Assembly: GCA_009602735.1 (NCBI GenBank)
Contig: WELA01009273.1
Span: 420,115 to 460,781, forward strand
Source: Mesotaenium endlicherianum
Taxonomy: Eukaryota > Streptophyta > Zygnematophyceae > Zygnematales > Mesotaeniaceae
Reading direction: 5' to 3'
Length of the DNA stretch: 40,667 nt
In this document: positions 12,051 through 22,200 of the stretch, piece by piece
Layout: each line of letters opens with the position of its first letter
Numbering within the stretch: the first letter of the stretch is position 1
Position numbers and translations under genes: made by a program
The notes under the pieces: generated by a model
Database searches by the model: none
What the model saw: only the letters and a program-made list of their open reading frames with translations
What the model was told of the DNA's origin: nothing

Positions 12051-12680
12051 GCGTTACGATGCTTGTCGTGGGGTGGCGCGAGGACCACCTTGATTGAAGG
12101 CGGGAAGCATCATCTTGACTTCATGCCGGGTATATCTGTAGGCACTGTCCCCGTCTTTCTCTCTCTCTCTGTCTTTGGCTCTGTAGAGGGAGGGAGAAAG
12201 AGAAGGGAAAGAATGCCCAGGTTCTGTCCACCGAGGGCGTCCTTGTCACGCTGGAAGCTTGTGCTGCTCAAGTACCCGTCCTTCCTTGGGCGCCCACTGA
12301 AGCATATCTATGCGCCTGTACGCCTGTCTCTCTTCTTTGGTGCCTGGCGTGCGCGTGCTTCTACTCCTTTGTGCCTACGGCATGCTTTTGTACCTTCGTG
12401 CATGCGCGTGTGCCTGCCTGCCTGCACGTGTGCGTGCACGCGTGCGTTGTTCCCTGCATTTTTGCGTCCACGCGTGCATGCGTGTGGGACCCATTGCATG
12501 TGTGCGTGCGTGTGCAACTCTGATGCCATCGTCGTCGTTGCAGGTGTCGAGCGGAGCGGCGCTCACGCTGCTGAGGCAGTGGCTGGCAGAACTGGGGGAG
12601 CGCGTGGAGCTTGACAAAGTGCCCCTCCCCATCTGCAGCACCATCCTCCAGTCAGTGAAACCCACCCCCCCCCCCGCCCC

Positions 12681-13292
12681 NNNNNNNNNNNNNNNNNNNN
12701 NNNNNNNNNNNNNNNNNNNNNNNNNNNNNNNNNNNNNNNNNNNNNNNNNNNNNNNNNNNNNNNNNNNNNNNNNNNNNNNNNNNNNNNNNNNNNNNNNNNN
12801 NNNNNNNNNNNNNNNNNNNNNNNNNNNNNNNNNNNNNNNNNNNNNNNNNNNNNNNNNNNNNNNNNNNNNNNNNNNNNNNNNNNNNNNNNNNNNNNNNNNN
12901 NNNNNNNNNNNNNNNNNNNNNNNNNNNNNNNNNNNNNNNNNNNNNNNNNNNNNNNNNNNNNNNNNNNNNNNNNNNNNNNNNNNNNNNNNNNNNNNNNNNN
13001 NNNNNNNNNNNNNNNNNNNNNNNNNNNNNNNNNNNNNNNNNNNNNNNNNNNNNNNNNNNNNNNNNNNNNNNNNNNNNNNNNNNNNNNNNNNNNNNNNNNN
13101 NNNNNNNNNNNNNNNNNNNNNNNNNNNNNNNNNNNNNNNNNNNNNNNNNNNNNNNNNNNNNNNNNNNNNNNNNNNNNNNNNNNNNNNNNNNNNNNNNNNN
13201 NNNNNNNNNNNNNNNNNNNNNNNNNNNNNNNNNNNNNNNNNNNNNNNNNNNNNNNNNNNNNNNNNNNNNNNNNNNNNNNNNNNNNNNNNNNN
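12681..13292. other. Assembly gap (612 N)
   Basis: A run of 612 undetermined bases inside the pTAC2-like fragment, bounded by cytosine-rich sequence on both sides (about 12661-12680 and 13293-13320). The flanking exon phases (2 then 1) would allow the surrounding exons to join directly, so an exon inside the gap is not required. The gap size may be nominal. Confidence 0.98.
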
Positions 13293-13962
13293 CCTTTCCT
13301 CCCCCCCCTGCCCCCTGCCTCTTTGTCCCTGCTGGTTTGAAGGGACCCCCATATTTACATGTCCGATGTGGAACCACCAAATGTGCTGGTAATGGAGTAC
13401 AGAGTTGGTGTGCACTACTAACTCGTTTCTTTTGAAGTCTTGGTCAAATATTCCACTCTTCACTTCCTTTCCATCTGTCACTCTCTGTTCCCTGGCACTG
13501 TCTGTGTTGACTCACTCCACAAATCTCTTTTGGCTTTGATTCTGCTTTGGTTCTCATTCTACCATGTCCCTCTTGGCTCGTTGGCTCTTCTTTCTCACTC
13601 CTTTCACAAATTGTCTCACCCCCTCTCACTAACTCCCCCTCTGGGTGGGGTGCAGTGCGGCGCAACCTCGCAGCCGGGGGCAGGAGGTGGTGGAGGACGA
13701 GGAGATGCAGAGCCCCGTGCGGAGTGCGGTGCAGGCGGCGATGCTGGCCCTTCAGGCTCCCTTTAGAGGCGCGGCGTGGAGTAGCAACCGCATCGTGTGC
13801 TCGGGCCCTGCCCTGAGGGACTGGCACCTCAAAGACTCCACAGGCGGCTGCTGGCGGACCATTCGCTGCAGCTCAGGGCAGGAGCGCGGGTACCAGGAGA
13901 GGGCTGGCTCCAGCGGGTCAGGTAGCAAGAGAAGCGGCTCACGCAATAAGAAACTCGCATAG

Positions 13963-14827
13963 GGCGAGCAGCAAAGGGAGCAGCTTCGAACAGCTGGAGT
14001 GGGTTTGCTGTGCTTTTGGAAAAGGATCTTACAGTTATGCAAATCAAAATATTCCCGTTAGAATGCTTCAGTAAAAAAGAAGGTCCTAGAGTGACCAGTT
14101 GAAATGTAAAGCCAAAATATATACTTTAAGCTCTCTAGTTTGTGTGACTTGCTCTGCGTGGGCAGGCTAAGAACATACACACAGAAGGTGTCCACGGCTT
14201 GCCCAAAAGGATTATCAGTATCTACCATGTGACGCATGCAAGGTGCTTCCTTAGCACACTCTCATTTCATAGGATCATGAAGGTGTGTAGGAGCTGCTTT
14301 TACGGACCCTCTTGTAGAAAAACAATAAGCGGCACAAAGCTGGGACTACCCGCGCGACGGCGCTAGGATAATTAACGTCAACTTAGGAAGTTGGTGTGTA
14401 CTTGGGCTTCTGGATGTAAGCTCGACAGCCGTGTGCTTCTTGAGTGCTATAGAAGTGCATGACATATACGCATTGATTGTGTTGTACAGGAATGTGTCTT
14501 CTTTCTAACACCTATGGATAGTGGGTCTTTGTATGTACATCAACTAGTGGGTGAGGCTCTGCTGGTATGTGGGTAGGTATTTACAGCTATGTATATGCAT
14601 CTGCTAGTTAGTGCCGGTTTCTCGTTTAAGCTAAAAACCTACACGACTTCATTGTGCCATGGGATATTGAAGACACCGACTATGAACCCTTATATGTACA
14701 ACTGACAAAGCTAAGCTTAATGCCCACAGAAGTAACATGTGTTTCCTACAAAACTATGAGGTCAGCAGCTTGATGGGGCATGTATGACTATGAAGTTGGC
14801 GGCAACTTGCAAGCACTTCCATTGACA
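13963..14827. other. Intergenic DNA, no gene recognised
   Basis: This stretch separates the convergent 3' ends of the pTAC2-like fragment (+) and PPR-SMR copy 2 (-). No open frame of note, no repeat array and no RNA gene is visible. Confidence 0.6.
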
Positions 14828-17800
14828 TTAAGTTGCACGTGCAAGGGGGGACTCTATGCCCTTGAGGGACTGCACTCCGCGGAAGCTTAGCTCCTCTTCT
14901 GCTTGAGGCCGCGTAAGCCACTGTTTGAGCTGCTCTCCCCGTGCCTTGAGAAGAATTGGGTTTTTAGGGTCCTCTTCAAAAGGCAAGCTCATTGCAAGAA
15001 CCATATGCCTGACTGCGTGCTCCATATTTGACATTCCTTTGATGTTCCCGCTGTTGCCATGCCCAAGGATAAGCTCAACACATTCAAGAAAGGGTTGAAT
15101 CTGAAGCACTTGCCGCAGAGACGCGAGTTCATACAACAGGGCCGCCCGCGCAGTACTCCAGGCCAACTCGCAAGGGTCTGGGAGTCGCTTACCTGTCAAC
15201 GACGAAATGAAAAAGCTTGAGTTTTTAGTACAGGTTTCAGCTTCCAAAGAAGCACAGGCACACTTTGCAAACGAGAACAATGCACGCACATTTTCTGATT
15301 CGTAGCACACATTTGGAAACACATAAGAGTCATACACAAAGCCTAAAGGTGTGGCACCATATTGTCGTGGATTCTGAGCTTGGAGTTGGACATGATCTCC
15401 AAATTGAACGGCACATAGGTAAGGAATCCATTGCAGCGGTCCTTTACAAGCTCAGACTTGCAACATTAGGTGGCCAAATGAAGTAAACGGGGTCGTCTGC
15501 TGACACTCACCTTCACGTCCAATGGGGACAAGCGCTTCCTTCTTCCCAAGGCCCAAACTGTGAACGCCGGCTTTCTGCAGCCAGCACTCCAAAGAAATCC
15601 AACAAGGGTGTTGACCAACACTTTCCTCGCATCCAAACTGTCTGCCCTCGTGCTCTCCAGCAGTGCGTCCACATCCGCTTGCACGTTGTCGTCATTGTGA
15701 GGGCTACGCTCTCGCTGATCACTGAGGAATTGTTTCAGACGTCTGTGCATGTGGTGCTCGGAGAGCTCCATGAGCTCCCAGACCTCATTCCTATTCTCCT
15801 CACTGGTGCAGTGCAAGCGATGTTCAAACAGTATCACATAGGTGTCTAGAGGAGCTTTGCAAAAGCTCTTGATTTGGAGGAGCACACGTTTGGCCTCCGA
15901 GAGCATGCCGCCCTTGAGGTAAGCAGAAAGCAGTATGTTGTAAGCTACAATGCCTGGCTGGTAGCCTGTTTCCAGCATTCTGTCAAAGCATTCCTGCGCC
16001 TCTTGGGGCTTCCCCTCCTTGCCCCACATGCTCATCAATGCCCAGGTTTTGGGTTGCGGTGCCATTCCCTCCTGCTGCAGCTGGAGCAGCACACGTTGGG
16101 CCTCCAAATGCATGCCGCTCATGGCGTACGCTTGCAGCAGCGCGGTGTACGAGACCACGTTTGGCCGGCACCCTGCTTCCAGCATCTTGTTGAAGCATTC
16201 CTGCGCCTTGTCAGGTCGCCTTTCCCTGCCCCACTTGTGCACAATGGAAGTCCAGGTTTCAACAGTTGGGGAAATGCCCCTGAGCTGCATGTCGTTGAAG
16301 AAGCGCACTGCCTCCTCACACATGCCATTCTGTCCGCACAAGTTCACCAGGGTGCTGTAAGTCACAACATCTGGCAGGACACCCTGGCGCCCCATCTCCT
16401 CAAGGAGATGCAATGCCACATTCACCCGGCCGGCCTTCCCGTAGGCATCGAGAAGTGTGTTGTACGTGATGAGGTTGGGCGCGTAGCCCGTGGCCTTCAT
16501 GCGCCTCAGCACCTCCAGGGCATTCTCAAAGTGCCCACACTGGCTGTGCAGCCAGATGAGGCGGCTGTACAGCTTTGTGTCGGGCTCGCCACCTGTCGCC
16601 ATGAAGGCTCTAAAGGCGTCAATTGCCTTGCTGTAGAAATCGGCATGGGCATAGGCATTTAAGTAAAGTGCTGCTCACTCACAGAGGCACAATATAAGGG
16701 CAGCCACCTTAGAAGCAAGTATTGGCCCCAAATCTGTCAAAGCAATGACAACATTACCTTTGGAGTCGTGTGAAGGACCGAACACCTACCTACAAATGTC
16801 TGCACCTTTTTGCCAGAAGAAAAGGGTTCCAAATAGCAAGGTGGGACGCATGGCATCATTGAGGATACAGATTTAAGGTTGAAACAAGGAATCCACCTTC
16901 ATTGTAAGCCAAGCACCATCAGACCAGCCTCATGCCTATTCGTGCGGCGTGCCATGGCATAGCACATCCTCCGCTCTTGTGGAGAAGGCATCTAACATAG
17001 AGATTCAATAGGAATTCAACTTCATGCCTATTTGTGCCAAAGCACATCCTCCACTGTAGTGAAAAGGTGACTTGACGAAGACACCGAGACAGATAGGACT
17101 TGAAGCTTACCTGCACGTCATGATGTCCATGGCCAGCCCCTGTGCCTCCATTGTGCTGCGAATGATGTCTACGTCATTCCACATGCCCGCCCTCCCATAA
17201 GCATCAAGCAGCGTACTGAAGGTAACAATGTTTGGCTGGAGACCCTGCTGCTGCATATCCTCATACAAAGAGTTGACCAAGAGCAGGTTTTTTGCACGGC
17301 CGTTCATCCCTATCAGTACATTGTACATGTAACAATCGGGGCTTTCGACCCCTAGCTGCGTCTGTCCCCACCGAAAGAAGGCTAAGCCCATTGAGGGGTC
17401 GGTCTTCAACTCCTGCAGAACGCCAGTGAGCACGTACTTATCTGTCCGCCTTGCCCACGGCCGCAAAGCTTCTTCCATTGATGTAAGTGGCCCCGTACTT
17501 GGTTGCATGGCCCTTAGGACCTTACAGATGGCATTCACCATCTGCTTGGCCGCAGCCCGACGTTCATCTAGAGATGGTAGTTGATCTCTCCGAGACCTTG
17601 GGTTTTTCCATGTTTCCTACCCTTGTAGAGATATTCGCCTGCTTTTGTACAGCCCTGATAGGGAGGCTAAAGCTTTGCCCATTTCTCCAGGGAGCAGATA
17701 CATAACCATATCCACTTGTACGGGCCAAAACAGCACCACCGTAAGGAAGAATTCCTGCAGACTGATAGAACACATATCAGCTGGCAGAGACCTCCTCCAC

Positions 17801-17880
17801 AAAGAGATCCCTTCAGAAGAACCTGATGGGGCGGAAGAGACACTCACAGCGTGCCACAGTATTGCAACTGTGGCCGTCAT
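14828..17880 (-). pseudogene. PPR-SMR protein gene, copy 2, probably decayed
   Basis: This is a paralogue of copy 1 with the same three-exon structure: 17880-17111, 16670-15511 and 15192-14828. Both paralogues share the exon 1 donor within TGC-AG|GT. Exon 2 is open for over 370 codons with clear PPR units (ITYNTLLDAYGKAGRV, VTYSTLVNLCGQNGMC, VSYTALLQAYAMSGM, VAYNILLSAYLKGGM), and exon 3 gives most of an SMR domain (VELILGHGN, RGEQLKQWL). Faults: an in-frame TAG at 17617-17619 between the leader (MTATVAILWHAVSV, alignable with copy 1) and the repeats; one extra base in CTTAAAT just after the exon 2 acceptor, judged against copy 1; and a 13-base shortfall near 15160-15180 that removes the SMR LDxH motif and shifts frame. 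Translation from the Met at 17541 would avoid the first fault only. It keeps about 70 residues (two repeats) that copy 1 lacks. Confidence 0.8.
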
Positions 17881-19257
17881 CTAAGAATTTACAACGACCT
17901 TAGTCTCTATTGAACATACAAGTAAGCCTTGCCTTGTTCTGTGGACAGGTTAAATGTGACCACCTGCCCTTAAGACCTACTCTCCAAGCTAGCAAGCTTA
18001 GACCCCTCCAAATTCAGTTGTCAATGAGCTGATTCTGGCCTATGAAGGAAGACAAATGATCTGAGCCCAGGTTCACTGCTTCCGCCCTAGCTCAGCACTA
18101 TATATATGTGAAAGTAGGTGGTGGTCACCTTGCTATACATGTATTTCCCAAAACCTTTGCCTCCAACATAAAGGCATTGAAGGGCAATCTAAAATTGTTC
18201 AGGGGCTGCTCCAACTTCATTCCCCACAATGTTGTTGATCGAGATATGCAGGTAGTATGGACCTCAATTTAAGGATGCCCTGCATGCATGCAGGCAATAT
18301 GCACACAAGTCACATTTGTAGAAATCATAATTTTCGTTTTTCCAAATCCTCAACATACCACACACAGGCAAATACTCGCACACAGAGAGGGAGAGGAGGG
18401 GGGGCTGGGGGGCTGGGTGTAGCAAAGACAGTACCAGAAATTAACCGAGCGTTTTGTTTCTACAGAGAAATGTATGGGCAAATCAACACAATCGATCTCA
18501 AGAGCTGTAAGCATTGCAATCATATGTAAAAGGTGATGTATATCTAGCAGCTTGTGAATCTGTGACTTTGCCCGGGATTAACTTCGAGAGTAATGAAGGC
18601 CCGTGTCGTGCACACATGAATGTGTCAATGAGGTCGGGAAACATACCGACGTGCAAATCAACATCGACATCACCAAAACATCACCATCAATCCGAGTTTT
18701 CGCGAGGGTGAGAAATCGACCAACGATGGAGGCTCCTGTGTCCTCCAAGAAATCTGGATATGCTTCTTGTTTTTCCCTGTACACAAATATTTTCTAGTGT
18801 CGCTTGATGACGACATGCAGTCCGTTTCAGTTCGACGTCATTCGTAAGAAAGAATCGAGAAGGGGGTCATTCCTCGCTAACACACTTCAGAAAGCCATTT
18901 CAAGTCGACTGTTAGTGTGGTTTGACGTTGGTTTCAAGCGAGTAACACTTTGAAAAACACTGAATGGGCATGCACATTTGTAAGAGCTGTGCTAGAGCAT
19001 ATGCATCACGGACCTTATGTCACAATCACATATAACAATTGTGATGCGTTTGGAATATACGATTTATGATGTGTTATAACCTTCTTCTAGTGAACGTTAA
19101 TTTGATTCTATGACTTCCTGCATGCATCAAGAACATGTGACTTACAGCTTGCCAAGGTCACAATGGACAACAGATGTTAGTGACCGTAGGACAAGAGAAC
19201 AGGAACAAATACTAAATTACAAATCACAATCACAAATGCTTGTAACCACCTAAGCTC
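17881..19257. other. Intergenic DNA, no gene recognised
   Basis: This is the 5' flank of PPR-SMR copy 2 and the 3' flank of the DGAT2-type gene, both on the minus strand. A G-rich patch occurs at about 18394-18417. Open frames are short and unremarkable. Confidence 0.6.
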
Positions 19258-22200
19258 TCATATAATAACAAGTTTGTGCTTGGGTGCTGGCGAAAGGCTA
19301 ACATACTTCTCAAACAATGCTCTAATTGCATCGACATATCTCTGGTGGAAGTCGTCAAGGTTATCATTCTCCCGTGGGTATACGGGGTCTCCGATCACGC
19401 AAAGGATGTCCCTGTCCACATAACAGGAGGCCACAATTGACAGGTTGAGAAACTTGTAATATCCGAAAGAACCCAATTGCCACGATACTTTCAGCCCGTT
19501 CATTACATCCTACACTATAAAGTCAATGCAATGAATTCAGCAGAAAAATTACTACATGCAAATAAACATGGCCAAGATAATGTGACCAAATAGGCACCTT
19601 GTGCACAGCATGTCAGAGGCATACGTATTGTACCTTCGAAAGGGCATGGGCAGGTTCCAAATGCCGCGCATGAAGGGGACGCCTATGTTGTAGTAGCGGT
19701 TCACCATCTCCCAAAATCGTAAATACCACTTGGGGTCATGCTTGAATATCTGCCGTGAAAGTTCACATGACTTATCAAACATTCAGCTAACAACAGGAAA
19801 GGACAAGCATCATCAAAGCTCACTAAGGTCTGGAAAAGTGTCTACAAATTTAGAGAGGATATTCCAGTTTGAAAATAAAATGAGCTTCTGACTCATCATG
19901 CATTCTAAGTATGTAGTAGAAGTGATGTCAAAATGCAAGGCAAGGCAATCAATATGCTAGAGAGATCCTGGCAATTCCAATCAGATGAAATTTAAGGGGA
20001 AGGAAGAAGTCGACGGAACGACTCACAATCTTCCACACAAAACCGTATGAGAGGTCATCTATGACACATAAAAGATGGACAGCATTTACAGCCACAAGAG
20101 TGCTGACCTGATTCTCATTGAAGCAGTAAATGGGGATAATGCCAACTTTTTCTTCCAAAGCAATCTTCACAAATCCTTTCCTGCAAAAAACACCCATCAC
20201 CGGTCAATGGAGGCATAGCAAAGATAGAGAGCGAGGCTTGAGCGAGCTAAAGTAAAAATAATTGGAGATCTGGAACACCATCAATGCTTTTAAATACGTA
20301 AATAATACTGATATAGAAGGGAAGACTCATAACTACCAACATCAGTGGCAAAATTAAACATACATGCACAGACAGCACTGCACTTCATCGTGTTGACTCC
20401 AATAATGCCACTCTGTGCATTAGTGCTGATAAGCATGAGACCGAAACAAGCACTAGACACAACACAACTCATAGCATTTTAATCACTTTTGCAAAGGTGT
20501 CCTACCCTATGCACTTATCCTTTTTTCTTCCAGTTCACCTAAGGGTTAATCTGGACTAATTTTCACTCTTGCCCAAACGCAGAAAAATAACGTTATGCAC
20601 TTCCTCAAGCTTCCAACGCACCTCTTCAGAAGGTACAGCACGTCGACGTCTTCAGAGGTCCCAACGCAGACCTCTTTGAGCCCTCCTGGGACAATAGCAA
20701 CCTGCCACATGTCACGCCCATACAGCTCCAAGCATAAGCACTTCTCTCGTGGCTCATCGCGTAAGGGTCACAAAGGGATGATGAAGGGCGTCACACACAT
20801 AAGGTCACAGAGAAGTCCAATGTGCACATAGTACTTAGAGCACATATCGTAAAGCGGAGACCCCCAATGCTGAATCCACACTAGAAGATAATCAGGGGCG
20901 CCAGCAGCAGCAGAAGCAGCACACTCCACGCGCTCCTCCTTCCCGTTCACATGCTGGTTTCTGGCTTGCCAAAGAGCCAGCAGACCATAAAACTGCGAGC
21001 GCGAGACACGACCCCATGGACGGCAGCTGGCAGCAGCAGGAAAAAGCAGGCAAAGCAGGCAGGCGGGCAGGCGGGCAAGCGGGCAGGCAGGCAGGGGGCG
21101 GGCTGGCAGGCAGACGGGCAGGCGGGCAGACGGGCAGGCGGGTGGGCAGTCAGGCGGTCAGGCAGGCAGGCGAGTAGGCAAGCAGGCAGGCGGGCAAGCG
21201 GGCAGTTAGGCACGCACGTGCTGGCCCTGTCGTAGCTTGCGCACGATGTTGGCCTTGCTGGCGGGCATGACCCCAAGCGCGTACAGCAGGTTGCGCAGCA
21301 GCGGCACTGAGAAGAAGCCCGCGGCCGCCGCCATGAACAGGTCGCCTGCCGCAGGGGAGAGAGGGCACCAGAAAGAGACGGGGGGGGGTGAGGGGGAAGG
21401 AGGGGGAGGGAGAGAAAGGAGGGGGAGGGCGAGAGGAGAGAGATAGGGAGGGAGGCAGGCCAGGAGAGGTCGGGCGAGGAGAGGTAGCGGAGCAGAGCAA
21501 AGCGTAGGAATCCCATGCAAACACACAGAGAAAGAGGAGTTCTCACTTCACCAGGTGAGTGGGGCCCACAAAGGTAGGAGAACAAAGTAGCCCCATGTAA
21601 GGCTGCAGAGTGGGGTGAGCACTGAGAGAGCTGGCTTGGTGTGCACTGGTTGACCAGGTCCCACATGCGAACATGCTGTCAAGTTTTATTGAGGGGATGA
21701 AGCAGGCTGCGGCACTGCAAGGTGCCCGCAGGAAGCCGGCCAGGAGAAAAGGGACAAGGTTCTTACTCAATTAAATAGTCTGATACATGTGAGAGTTGCA
21801 AGTCTCGCTCTCACAGACCGGCCCCAGGCTCACCCCTCAGTTGAATTCAGCGACGACTGACAAGGCTCACGCGACAGAAACCCTCCTACTACCTGCTAGC
21901 TAAACACGGCAGCCATGACAACCCATGGCAGCCCGCCTCTACGCGCACAAAGACACGCCCTCACGCATGCAGCACCCTCTTTGCCCACTCAACAACAACC
22001 AGCCATGGATGGCTGCCCACTAAACATCTAAGGGGGGATATTACAGTAGCTGTCCGACGGTACTCGGCCCTACAGATGGCTGCAACCCCCTTGCCCTTCA
22101 AATAGCCACAGCACCCCCAAGGCCCAGGGTTGGATGGGGACGCCCACCTCACTTAAGACAAACTTTACATTATGGAGGCGCAAGGAGCGCATGAGTGAAG

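Larger units (their letters stand above)
11174..13962 (+). pseudogene. pTAC2-like PPR-SMR fragment, 5'-truncated and frame-broken
   Basis: pTAC2 (PAP2) is an accessory protein of the plastid-encoded RNA polymerase. Recognisable exons are 11174-11413, 11794-11944, 12544-12650 and 13656-13962. They give, in order, a PPR unit (THAALLEVYSSAGL, then MEEAGLEPECSEYC), the block FYNALLEALWLCGLHKRAAA, the SMR start LWAIDVY followed by SSGAALTLLRQWLAEL, and the SMR end SPVRSAVQAAMLAL plus NRIVCSG, finishing at TAG 13960-13962. The order and wording fit the C-terminus of pTAC2 as I remember it. Two frame changes are needed: one base appears missing near 11308-11312, and another shift falls between about 11885 and 11932, before an in-frame TGA at 11933-11935. 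The junction to 12544 is out of phase unless an AG eight bases later is used. The roughly 600 upstream residues of pTAC2 are not found. A poorly assembled functional gene is the main alternative. Confidence 0.72.

Noticed and set aside
10983..12614. A 543-codon open frame on the plus strand
   Set aside because: It runs across pyrimidine tracts, introns and GT/GC microsatellites and is Cys/Pro/Arg-rich. Only short pieces agree with the pTAC2-like exons, and those exons use other frames for the rest.
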